A DNA stretch of 64,000 nt, from the NCBI RefSeq assembly GCF_030811855.1, contig NZ_JAUSRN010000001.1:868001-932000 (forward strand). The letters run 5' to 3'. Origin of the DNA: Variovorax paradoxus. GTDB lineage: Bacteria; Pseudomonadota; Gammaproteobacteria; Burkholderiales; Burkholderiaceae_C. The notes beneath the pieces are model-generated. The model was not told the DNA's origin and did not search any database. It worked only from the letters and a program-made list of their open reading frames with translations. Each line of letters opens with the position of its first letter. The stretch's first letter is position 1. The translations under genes were made by a program, and so were the position numbers. Positions 56,878 through 64,000 of the stretch are shown in pieces.

Positions 56878-58383
56878 TCATCCACGGACCTGCGCGCGCA
56901 GCACGTTCTTGAGCACCTTGCCGGCGCCCGACAGCGGCAGCTCGGGCACGAAGCTGAAGGCGCGCGGGCACTTGTAGCCAGCCAGCCGTTGGCGGCACCA
57001 CTCGCGCAGCGCCTCGCCCTCGATCGGGGCTGAGCCTTGCCGCAGTACCAATACCGCGTGCACGGCCTCGCCCCAGCGGACGTCGGGCACGCCGACCACC
57101 GCTGCATGGGCCACTGCCGGATGGCCTCGCAGCACGGTTTCGACCTCGCCGCCGTACACGTTCTCGCCACCGCTGATGATCATGTCCTTGAGGCGGTCGA
57201 CGATGAAGAGATGGCCGCTTTCATCCATGCGGCCGGCATCGCCCGTGCGCAGCCATCCGTCGCGGAACACGGCTTGCGTCGCCTCCGGCTGGCGCCAGTA
57301 GCCGCGCATCACCATGGGCCCGCGCAGCACCACCTCGCCCACATCGCCGCGCGGCAGTTCGCGGCCTTCTTCGTCAACGACGAGGATCTCGGCGCCCAGT
57401 CCGGCGCGGCCCACGGAATGGACCAGCCCGCGCTCGCGAGCTCCTGCGCGGTGGTTGGCCGGCGGGTTCATGCACACGGCGCCCGCGGTCTCCGTCATGC
57501 CGTAGGCCTGAAAGAATTCGGCCTGCGGCAAGGCATCCAAGGCGCGGGCCAGCAGGTCCGGCGGCATCGGCGCCGCGCCGAATGCGACTCGCGTGAGGCC
57601 CTGCACCCGCTCACGGCTGAACTCGGGCGCATCGAGCAGCGACTGCAGCATCGTCGGTACCGCGACGATGTCGCTCACGGCATGGTGCTCGATCGCGTCC
57701 AGCACGCGATCGGGCTGGAACCGGGCCAGCGTGTTGCAGGTGCCGCCCACGACGATCTGCCCGAGCAGCCGGCCCAGGCCGGCGACGTGGAACAGCGGCG
57801 CGACCAGCAGCGCCACCGAGTCCGGCGAATTCGGCAACTCCGCGCCGCGCGCGACCGAAGCGGCCCAGAAGTTGGCGTGCGACAGCATCACCCCCTTGGC
57901 GCGGCCGGTCGTGCCGCCGGTGTAGAGGATGGCGGCGAGCGCATCGCCGCCCGTGCGCGTATCGGGCAGCCCCTCGCATCCGCGCGCTTGTGTCGCGAAG
58001 GCGTCCAGCGTGAGCACCTGGGTCGGGCCCTGCGGAACGAGATGCATGAGCGATTCGTCGACCAGCATCAGCACCGCAGCGCTGTCGGAGAGTGCATCGG
58101 CCAGTTCGTGCGCACTCCAGCGAATGTTGAGCGGGCAGGCGACGGCCCCGAGCCACCAGCAGGCCAGGAGCGCCTGGACCAGGCGATCATCGTTGGGCGC
58201 GAGCAAGGCGACACGGTCGCCCGCGCCCACGCCGTGGCCCGCCAGCGCGGCCGCCTGCCGCGCCGTGCTTTGCAGCAGCTCGACGAAGGTCAAGCGCCGC
58301 GGAGCGCCGTCGCCGAGATGGACCAGTGCGTCCTTGCCGGGGTGGCGCTGGAGCGAGCGGTGCAATCCTTGGGTGAGGTACAT
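56878..58383 (-). CDS. AMP-forming acyl-CoA ligase, first gene of the liv operon
   Basis: 501 residues of the ANL superfamily: AILYTGGTTGRAKGVMLSHANFW (about 165), QAYGMTETAGAVCMNPP, GWLRTGDAGRMDESGHLFIVDRLKDMIISGGENVYGGEVE (about 365-405) and catalytic Lys in LPLSGAGKVLKNVL. It is about 50 residues shorter than the ligase at 12973. It heads the operon ligase-livG-livF-livH-livM-livK-flavoenzyme, so the transporter probably imports the acid it activates. Transcribed divergently from an AraC regulator 142 bp away. Confidence 0.93.
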   Translation of the reverse strand: MYLTQGLHRSLQRHPGKDALVHLGDGAPRRLTFVELLQSTARQAAALAGHGVGAGDRVALLAPNDDRLVQALLACWWLGAVACPLNIRWSAHELADALSDSAAVLMLVDESLMHLVPQGPTQVLTLDAFATQARGCEGLPDTRTGGDALAAILYTGGTTGRAKGVMLSHANFWAASVARGAELPNSPDSVALLVAPLFHVAGLGRLLGQIVVGGTCNTLARFQPDRVLDAIEHHAVSDIVAVPTMLQSLLDAPEFSRERVQGLTRVAFGAAPMPPDLLARALDALPQAEFFQAYGMTETAGAVCMNPPANHRAGARERGLVHSVGRAGLGAEILVVDEEGRELPRGDVGEVVLRGPMVMRGYWRQPEATQAVFRDGWLRTGDAGRMDESGHLFIVDRLKDMIISGGENVYGGEVETVLRGHPAVAHAAVVGVPDVRWGEAVHAVLVLRQGSAPIEGEALREWCRQRLAGYKCPRAFSFVPELPLSGAGKVLKNVLRAQVRG

Positions 58384-58525
58384 GAGGGTCGGGTTTCAGA
58401 AGATGCTTGCAGCTTCGCGCCGAACCGCACGCACGAATATCGGAAAGGTGCAGGCCGGAGGATTGCGTGCAGGAACTGCGGTTTCCCCCATTGCCCATTC
58501 CTGTCATCGGTCCGAGAGTGCGGCC

Positions 58526-59551
58526 ATGCGCGTTTCCTCCCTGCCTTCCCGGATCGAATATGCCGGCCACCGCATCGCCGGCTTGCGCCTGGCGGACTGC
58601 CGTGACGTCGACCAGTCCAACGAACTTTCCGCCCGCCTGTTCGGCTCCGCACGCATGCGCCGGCTGCGCGCCGGTGGTGCGTTCCATTTCACGCACGACC
58701 ACGTGCCCTTCGGTGCGGTGTCTTTCGACCGCATGAGCTGGGGTGCCCATACCGCGCTCGTGCCCAAGGCCGAAGCACTGCCGGGCTATTACCTCGTCAA
58801 CTTGCCCATCCGCGGCACGGCGCGTGTGCGGCAGGATTCGCACGTGCAGCCGCTCGCGCACGGCACGTGCGGCGTGTTCAGCCCCTTGCGCAGCTTCGAG
58901 ATCGAGGCCTACGAGGGATTCGACCACCTCCTGGTGCGCATCGATGCCGCGTTCCTTGCGCGTGCATGGCAGGGGATTTCGGGCCGGCCGCTCACTGCGC
59001 CCCTGTTCTTCGATTCCGCCATGCCGGATTCACCGACCCTCGCAGCCAGTTGGATGTCCCTGGTCACTCTGGGCGAGAGCGTGGCAAGACTTCCCCTGGG
59101 CACCGCGGCGCGCGAGTATGCGCAATCGGCTTTGTCCGCCAGCGTGGCTTCGGTGCTGCTGACGCAGCACCCCCATAACCATCGCTTCCTGCTGGAGTCC
59201 GACGCGAAGGCCGCTGCGCCCCGCGTGGTCCGGCTGGCCGAGGAGTTCATGCTGCAGCGGCTGCGTGAACCGGTGACGGCGGATGAGGTCAGCATTGCCT
59301 GCGGCGTGTCGCGACGTTCGCTGTTTGCCGCATTTCAGGCGCATCACGCCACAGGTCCAATTGCATGGCTGCGGCAGCGCCGTTTGGAAGCCGCACGCGC
59401 GTTGCTCGAGAAGCCCGCGCGCGGCGACCTGCGCGTGGCGGATGTGGCCCTGGAGCTGGGCTTCTTCCATGTCGGCGAGTTCGCAGCGGCCTACGGGCGC
59501 GCGTTCGGCGAATCGCCCTCCGTCACTCTGCGGCGGGCGCGCCTGGGCTAG
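58526..59551 (+). CDS. AraC-family regulator with cupin-like (AraC_binding_2) sensor
   Basis: 341 residues from ATG 58526. The N-terminal domain resembles the FeaR/AraC_binding_2 type (LPGYYLVNLPIRGTARVRQDSHVQPLAHGTCGVFSPLRSFEIEAYEGFDHLLVRID). The C-terminal helix-turn-helix pair has ADEVSIACGVSRRSLFAAFQAHHA and VADVALELGFFHVGEFAAAYGRAFGESPS. It is divergent from the CoA ligase/liv operon and is its likely activator. Regulators of this type often respond to aromatic acids. Confidence 0.9.
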   Translation: MRVSSLPSRIEYAGHRIAGLRLADCRDVDQSNELSARLFGSARMRRLRAGGAFHFTHDHVPFGAVSFDRMSWGAHTALVPKAEALPGYYLVNLPIRGTARVRQDSHVQPLAHGTCGVFSPLRSFEIEAYEGFDHLLVRIDAAFLARAWQGISGRPLTAPLFFDSAMPDSPTLAASWMSLVTLGESVARLPLGTAAREYAQSALSASVASVLLTQHPHNHRFLLESDAKAAAPRVVRLAEEFMLQRLREPVTADEVSIACGVSRRSLFAAFQAHHATGPIAWLRQRRLEAARALLEKPARGDLRVADVALELGFFHVGEFAAAYGRAFGESPSVTLRRARLG

Positions 59552-59575
59552 CGGCGCGACACGCCAGCAGGCGAG

Positions 59576-60496
59576 TCAGCCGAACGACTGGTTGGAAAGG
59601 GCGAACAGGCGCACGTCCACTTCGGCGTCGGCGTCGGCGCCGACATCTGCATCGGCATCGGCATCCATCGCACCAGCCTGGATCTCGCGCACCATGGGCA
59701 CCGCATGGCCGACGCAGGGCAGCCCCACGCCGGTCAGCCAAGCAGAGAGACCGCCGCCCTCCGTCACGTCGATGCGAAGAAACTGGCCGCGGGCTCGACC
59801 GGCGAGAGCGGTGATGAGGTCCATCGCATCGGCAGCACTGCTTGCGCCCGATGCGACCACTGGCCCGATCACCACGCCGCGTCCAAATTCGCGTGCGCAA
59901 GCGTAGGCTGCCACACTGGCGCCGCGATCGACGACCATCGTCGTCCCGGCCGCGAACAATGCATCCAGCAATGCGGTGCGGTCCATGCCGGTGGCGGCCG
60001 TGTCCAGCCGGCGCACCCCCTCGACATCAGCTGCCTGCATGGGACGCACGCCCGCCGGGGCGGCAAGAACGGTTTCCGCGGGCACTAGGACCTGGTGCTG
60101 GAACACCTGTCCGCGGGCGACGAACCCGAGCTGCGTATAGAGCGGGAGCCCTTCCTGGGTGGCGTTCAGGAGCACCGTGCGGTTGCGCGCGGCGTGAAGC
60201 AGCTGTTGCATCAAGGCGCGCCCCAGGCCCCGCCCCTGCATGCGCGGGTCGACGATGATCATGCCCACCGAGGCATGGGTCTTGCCATAGGGCCACCACA
60301 TCGCCGTGGCCACCAGGCGGCCATCGACTTCCGCCGCGAAGCCGCTCCCAAGATCGAAGGCGAAGCGCCAGTCCGCCTCGCGGTAGGGCCATCCCAGTGT
60401 GGCGGATAGCCTGGCCGCGTCAGGCAAGTGATCGACGCGTAGCGCGGCCAGGTGCGGCGCTGTTTTATCAGCCGGTGCGTGGTTGTCAGCTGCCAT
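59576..60496 (-). CDS. Tandem-GNAT acetyltransferase with Asp-Ala repeat near the C-terminus
   Basis: 306 residues from ATG 60496. The first GNAT domain (about 15-140) holds VGMIIVDPRMQGRGLGRALMQQLL (acetyl-CoA loop). A second, degenerate GNAT half (about 150-280) has VRRLDTAATGMDRTALLDALF and AYACAREFGRGVVIGPVVA. Near the C-terminus DADADADVGADADAEVDV is encoded by a GCATCG/GCGTCG-type hexamer repeat, not part of the fold. Related to YitH-type GNAT proteins. It converges with the AraC gene (24 bp). Substrate unknown. Confidence 0.87.
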   Translation of the reverse strand: MAADNHAPADKTAPHLAALRVDHLPDAARLSATLGWPYREADWRFAFDLGSGFAAEVDGRLVATAMWWPYGKTHASVGMIIVDPRMQGRGLGRALMQQLLHAARNRTVLLNATQEGLPLYTQLGFVARGQVFQHQVLVPAETVLAAPAGVRPMQAADVEGVRRLDTAATGMDRTALLDALFAAGTTMVVDRGASVAAYACAREFGRGVVIGPVVASGASSAADAMDLITALAGRARGQFLRIDVTEGGGLSAWLTGVGLPCVGHAVPMVREIQAGAMDADADADVGADADAEVDVRLFALSNQSFG

Positions 60497-60720
60497 GATC
60501 AAGTTCCGCCCAATGCTAAAGAAAGCACCCGCCGGGTCGATGCCGAACCAAGCACCCGGAAAAGAGAGAAATGCGCGATTGCGAACTTCGATGAGTGGAT
60601 CGTGCTGCATGTACGAGTCGCGGCAGTCATGCCCCAACGCCGACGCAACGCACGGCGCATGACCACGACCTGACCTCTGTGTTGGGGTGACAACGCTGCA
60701 CGCAATTTGCTCTTGGGATG

Positions 60721-60739
60721 AGTGATTCTCGTTACCATT
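60721..60739 (+). promoter_or_regulatory. Fur-box-like site upstream of the flavin/haem operon
   Basis: AGTGATTCTCGTTACCATT matches the common proteobacterial iron box AATGATTCTCATTATCATT at 16 of 19 positions and lies 33 bp before ATG 60773, where repression by Fur would be expected. The rest of the 276-bp gap (60497-60772) shows no gene. Confidence 0.5.
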
Positions 60740-60772
60740 TTTGATGCGATCAATGAGTATAAGAACCGCCAT

Positions 60773-61690
60773 ATGCCACTGCCGTCTCGCCTGTTGGGCT
60801 GCCTGATCCTGCTGGTCCTGGGTTGCGGATTGAATGCCACCGCCTTTGCCGAAGAGAGCCAGTTCGGGTACGTCTACACGACGGACCTGTTGCCCAAGGG
60901 GGCCAAGGAAATCGAGCAGTGGCTGACATGGCGCAACAAGAAAATAGCCGGCGTCTACGACCAGCTCGAGGGCCGAACCGAGTTCGAATACGGCGTGTCC
61001 GATCGGCTCCAGGTGGCCCTGTACGCCAACTATGCGTGGGCTCGGGCCTATCACAACGGACCGAACGGAGCGACCACGCCGCCCGAACAGTTTGCCGACA
61101 AGAACGTGAATGCCGACGCGCACTGGAGCGGCAAGCGCTTCGTCGGCGTGTCCGGCGAGGCGATCTACCGAGTGCTCAGCCCCTACACCGATGGCGTGGG
61201 CCTGGCGTTCTATGTGGAGCCCACGGTGGGCCCCTCGTTCAGAGAGCTGGAAACCAAGATCATCCTGCAGAAGAACTTTCTGGACGACCGGCTGACCACC
61301 GCCTTCAACTTCACCTATGCGCCTGAGTGGCGATACCTGGACGACGACAGCACCCCGTCGGGCCGAAGCTGGCAGCACGAGACAGACATCAATTTCAATG
61401 CGGCGCTGTCCTATCGCTTCGCACCGAACTGGTCGGCTGGATTCGAGTTCGTCAATGAACACGAATACAACAGCTACCTCTTCAAGAACCAATCGAACAG
61501 CGGCTACTTCTTTGGCCCGACCATCCACTACGGCGGAAAAAACTTCTTCATCACGGCGACCTTCCTGGAGCAGCTGCCTTGGGCCAAGGCGCACTCGGAC
61601 ACCGTGGAAGGCTCCCTCATTGGCGGCCGTGTCTTCGACAACGACTTTGAGCGGTATCGACTCCGCGTCAAGGCCGGCTACTATTTTTGA
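60773..61690 (+). CDS. Exported beta-rich outer-membrane-type protein (DUF6662-like)
   Basis: 305 residues from ATG 60773. Signal peptide LLGCLILLVLGCGLNATAFAEE, then alternating beta strands (QFGYVYTTDLLPKGAKEIEQWLTWR, FEYGVSDRLQVALYANYAW, YRFAPNWSAGFEFVNEHEYN) and a C-terminal YRLRVKAGYYF ending in Phe, the outer-membrane insertion signal. It heads an operon with the flavinylated protein, ApbE and a His-rich membrane protein, 11 bp upstream of the second gene. It may provide a surface or outer-membrane component of that electron chain; assignment of the DUF is from memory. Confidence 0.75.
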   Translation: MPLPSRLLGCLILLVLGCGLNATAFAEESQFGYVYTTDLLPKGAKEIEQWLTWRNKKIAGVYDQLEGRTEFEYGVSDRLQVALYANYAWARAYHNGPNGATTPPEQFADKNVNADAHWSGKRFVGVSGEAIYRVLSPYTDGVGLAFYVEPTVGPSFRELETKIILQKNFLDDRLTTAFNFTYAPEWRYLDDDSTPSGRSWQHETDINFNAALSYRFAPNWSAGFEFVNEHEYNSYLFKNQSNSGYFFGPTIHYGGKNFFITATFLEQLPWAKAHSDTVEGSLIGGRVFDNDFERYRLRVKAGYYF

Positions 61691-61701
61691 CGGACGCTGG
61701 C

Positions 61702-62217
61702 ATGAAGCTCAATCAATGGGCGTGGCTTCCAGTGGCCGCGATCTCCACGTCGGTTTATGCGACGACCTACTTCACCACCGAAGAAGCGCAGCAAGCGATA
61801 TTTCCTGGCGAGAAGCTGGCACCGGCGTTCGTCACGCTGACCAATCAGCAGGCCAAGAAGATCGAGGATGCCACCGACGTCAACGTGCGGCACAAGGACA
61901 TCAAGGTCTGGAAGGCGAGCGGCGGCGGGTGGTTCATCCTCGACGAAGTGGTGGGCAAGCACGAGTTCATCACCTATGCCGTGGGACTGAATCCCGACGG
62001 CAGCGTCAAGCAGATCGAGATCGTCGACTACCGCGAGTCCTATGGCTACGAGGTTCGCAACCCCGACTGGCGCAAGCAGTTCACGGGCAAGACCTCCGCG
62101 GCGCCCCTCAAGCTGGAGCAGGACATCCACAACATCAGCGGCGCGACGCTGTCCGCCAGGCACGTGACCGACGGCGTCAAGCGTGTGCTGGCCACCTATG
62201 CCATTGCGCTCAAGTAG
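61702..62217 (+). CDS. Periplasmic FMN-binding-domain protein (ApbE substrate)
   Basis: 171 residues from ATG 61702. An N-terminal signal/anchor (LNQWAWLPVAAISTSVYAT) is followed by an FMN_bind domain. The flavinylation motif SGATLSARHVTDGVKR places the covalent FMN on Thr149. Its stop lies 20 bp inside the ApbE gene, so carrier and modifying enzyme are made together. It relays electrons in the periplasm as do the RnfG/NqrC domains, but here as a stand-alone protein. Confidence 0.9.
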   Translation: MKLNQWAWLPVAAISTSVYATTYFTTEEAQQAIFPGEKLAPAFVTLTNQQAKKIEDATDVNVRHKDIKVWKASGGGWFILDEVVGKHEFITYAVGLNPDGSVKQIEIVDYRESYGYEVRNPDWRKQFTGKTSAAPLKLEQDIHNISGATLSARHVTDGVKRVLATYAIALK

Positions 62218-63097
62218 CCAGCGCCGGGCACGGCCGCTGCTCGGGACGCTGGTCGAGATCGCCGCGAGCGGCGCATCGGCCCACTTGCCGGCGGCGCTCG
62301 GGGCCGCCTTCGCGGCCATCGAGCAAATCGATCGGCTGATGAGTTTCCACGCGCCGGACAGCGACGTTTCCAGGATCAATGCTGCCGACGCTGAGTGCGA
62401 GATCGGCATCGATTCCCACACCTCCCACGTCCTGCATTTCGCCCGCAAGCTGAGCGAGCTGTCCGACGGCGTCTTCGATGTCACGATTGCCGATGTATTG
62501 ATGCGCGAAGGCTTCCTGCCGCGGCAAGAAGGCGTTGCGGCGGATGCCCCCGCGGCAGCGAGCTTTCACGACCTGGTGCTGCTGCCCGGCGATCGCGTCC
62601 GCTGGCGCCGCAAGGGATGGATCGACCTGGGCGGCATCGCCAAGGGCTATGCCGTCGATTGCGCCGTGGATGCGCTGCGTGCGCATGGCGTGGCCGGCGC
62701 CGTCGTCAACGCCGGCGGCGACCTGCGTTTCTTCGGTGAGCCGCAGCCGGTCCATGTCCGCGACCCTGAGACGCCGACTTCGCTCGTGCCGCTCGGCGTT
62801 TTCAGCGATTGCGCTGTGGCCACGTCCAGCGGCTACTTTTCGGATCGGTTGTCCAGCGGCGGCGTGACGGAGCCGCTGGTCGATCCCTTGCGCCGCGCTT
62901 GTGTCCGCTGGCGGCAAAGCGTCACGGTCGTTGCACCCGACGCCATGACGGCCGACGCATTGACCAAGGTCGTGCGGCTCGCAGCGCAGGCCGCGCCGGG
63001 CATCCTCGAACGCTGTCGCGCGAGGGCCATCGTGATCGACCGCCGGGGGATGCGGCAATGCGGCATCGCCATGCCGGCCGAGGCCACCGCAGCATGA
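62198..63097 (+). CDS. apbE: FAD:protein FMN transferase (ApbE)
   Basis: 299 residues from ATG 62198. ApbE signatures: RPLLGTLVEIAASG, FAAIEQIDRLMSFHAPDSDVSRIN, WIDLGGIAKGYAVDCAVDALRAHG (about 140-165), VVNAGGDLRFFG, and DAMTADALTKVVRLA near the C-terminus (metal-binding region). It attaches FMN covalently to Thr in SGAT motifs; its partner is encoded directly upstream. No obvious lipobox or long signal peptide is visible, so its location (cytoplasmic or exported) is unclear. Confidence 0.92.
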   Translation: MPLRSSSQRRARPLLGTLVEIAASGASAHLPAALGAAFAAIEQIDRLMSFHAPDSDVSRINAADAECEIGIDSHTSHVLHFARKLSELSDGVFDVTIADVLMREGFLPRQEGVAADAPAAASFHDLVLLPGDRVRWRRKGWIDLGGIAKGYAVDCAVDALRAHGVAGAVVNAGGDLRFFGEPQPVHVRDPETPTSLVPLGVFSDCAVATSSGYFSDRLSSGGVTEPLVDPLRRACVRWRQSVTVVAPDAMTADALTKVVRLAAQAAPGILERCRARAIVIDRRGMRQCGIAMPAEATAA

Positions 63098-63558
63098 GGC
63101 CACCCCATCTTCACCACGCCTGGCCACAGCCCATTCGGCTGGGTCGCAGGCATGAGCGCTGGGTCTATGGGTTGGCGGGACTGCTGTTGCTCTCGGGCAC
63201 GGGTTGGCTGATCGCCCACTATTTCCTGGCCATCCCGAGCGAATTCGGAGACCCGCACCAGGCTTCCGAACCGTGGTGGCTGCGCCTTCACGGCGCGGCG
63301 GCCATGGGCTTCCTGGTGATCGTCGGCACGGTGCTCCTGAACCACGTCGTGCGCGCGTGGCATCTGCGCAGGAATCACAGGAGCGGGCTTGTCTTCATGG
63401 GTCTCCTGGCCGCGATGGTGCTGACGGGCTACGCGCTCTATTATTTCAGCGGCGAAGAGACGCGGCCCTGGATCAGCAAGGTGCATTGGGTTGCGGGGCT
63501 TGCCTCGGCCGTGGCCCTGCCGATCCATGTCGTGCTGGGCCGGCGCCGCAGGACGTGA
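63094..63558 (+). CDS. Small His-rich membrane protein, probable b-type haem electron carrier (DUF4405-like)
   Basis: 154 residues from ATG 63094, overlapping apbE as ATGA. Four hydrophobic segments (WVYGLAGLLLLSGTGWLIAHYFL, LRLHGAAAMGFLVIVGTVLLNHVV, GLVFMGLLAAMVLTGYALYYF, VHWVAGLASAVALPIHVVLG) carry His residues at helix edges (HYF, LHGAAA, LNHVVRAWH, VHW, IHVV), as in di-haem b561/DUF4405 proteins. It would pass electrons from the quinone pool or cytoplasm to the periplasmic flavoprotein. Haem binding is inferred. Confidence 0.8.
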   Translation: MRPPHLHHAWPQPIRLGRRHERWVYGLAGLLLLSGTGWLIAHYFLAIPSEFGDPHQASEPWWLRLHGAAAMGFLVIVGTVLLNHVVRAWHLRRNHRSGLVFMGLLAAMVLTGYALYYFSGEETRPWISKVHWVAGLASAVALPIHVVLGRRRRT

Positions 63559-63654
63559 ACCGTTGGCGGCACGCTGCAACGGTCATCATTCCGGTTGAAA
63601 GCGGCGGCGCCGCGTCCGACACCGGGCCAACCGCGGATGCCCGACCATCGCGGT

Positions 63655-63978
63655 ATGCCATCGCTTCGAAGCATCGCCGTCACCGTCCTTGAAGACAAGG
63701 AGGGTGCCTACCGCTGGCGCCTGGTCGAGCTGGAAGAAGAGAGCTGGCGGGTGCTGCGCCAGCAGCCGCGATCCACGAAGACCTACCATGCCGCGATGGC
63801 GGCCGGCCTGGTCGAACTGCAGCAGATGGTCGAAGACCTCGACGTGGGCCCGCGCGAAGATGAATCCGAAGGCAAACCGGAACCCAAGCCGGAACCCAAG
63901 CCCGAATCAGAACCCGCGGAAGGCAAGAAAAGCGGCGCGGCCTTTGGGTTCGGTTTCGGACTGCCGAAGATCGGGTAG
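63655..63978 (+). CDS. Small hypothetical protein with Lys-Pro-Glu repeat tail
   Basis: 107 residues from ATG 63655 (an upstream ATG at 63637 is possible). The N-terminal 70 residues look like a compact alpha/beta unit (SIAVTVLEDKEGAYRWRLVELEEESWRVL...MAAGLVELQQMVEDL). A KPEPKPEPKPESEP repeat and a Gly/Phe-rich end (AAFGFGFGLPKIG) follow. No family is recognised; 96 bp separate it from the flavin operon, so membership is uncertain. Confidence 0.7.
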   Translation: MPSLRSIAVTVLEDKEGAYRWRLVELEEESWRVLRQQPRSTKTYHAAMAAGLVELQQMVEDLDVGPREDESEGKPEPKPEPKPESEPAEGKKSGAAFGFGFGLPKIG

Positions 63979-64000
63979 CTCCGCGGAGAGACCTTGCGCA

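Overview
The window is high-GC bacterial DNA, dense in LysR and AraC regulators, Bug/TctC binding proteins, LivKHMGF transporters and aromatic-catabolism enzymes. This fits a metabolically versatile beta-proteobacterium of the Comamonadaceae; Variovorax is my best guess, inferred from gene content and protein wording and not from any search. No rRNA, tRNA, CRISPR array or insertion sequence was seen. The centre of the window (about 17.9-25.7 kb) is the replication and partition locus of a secondary replicon (second chromosome or megaplasmid). It holds a Rep_3-type initiator, a field of 22-bp-phased iterons, ParA, ParB, four copies of a 19-bp parS-like palindrome and a large tyrosine recombinase.

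Layout. 1-8.1 kb (minus strand): a LuxR-type response regulator, a hybrid histidine kinase, and one uninterrupted reading frame of at least 1859 residues that joins a GMC oxidoreductase, an alpha/beta hydrolase and a PhoD-like phosphatase; it runs off the left edge. 8.3-12.1 kb: a phospholipase-D protein, a YihY membrane protein and an AraC regulator. 12.2-17.0 kb: a nitroreductase / acyl-CoA ligase / MaoC operon facing a TctAB permease pair that lacks its binding protein. 17.3-17.9 kb: a GNAT gene whose start codon follows a (GA)21(AG)6 microsatellite. 17.9-25.7 kb: the origin and partition locus.

25.7-38.1 kb: a catabolic island with a LigI-like pyrone-dicarboxylate hydrolase, two LysR regulators, a porin, three TctC proteins, and an operon of CoA-transferase, hydroxyquinol-type intradiol dioxygenase and citryl-CoA-lyase-like protein. 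A TctDE two-component system follows. 38.1-44.8 kb: TerC, a universal stress protein, a four-PAS diguanylate cyclase, an ECF sigma / ferritin-like / cytochrome c cluster and a YciI protein of unusual codon use. 44.9-51.3 kb: an M20 peptidase pseudogene, LysR genes, a class II aldolase / MFS / chromene-carboxylate-isomerase-like cluster and a degenerate metallo-beta-lactamase protein. 51.3-59.6 kb: a seven-gene minus-strand operon (CoA ligase, livGFHMK, nitronate monooxygenase-like) with a divergent AraC regulator. 59.6-64 kb: a tandem GNAT protein, then a probably Fur-regulated operon of an outer-membrane-like protein, a flavinylated periplasmic protein, ApbE and a His-rich membrane protein, and a small Lys/Pro/Glu-tailed protein.

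The most interesting items are the three-module GMC/hydrolase/PhoD protein, the origin with parS copies buried in coding sequence and an iteron plus G-quadruplex motif beyond parB, the large palindromes flanking the recombinase operon, the dioxygenase/CoA-transferase/citryl-CoA-lyase-like operon, and the Fur-box-associated extracytoplasmic flavin electron-transfer operon.
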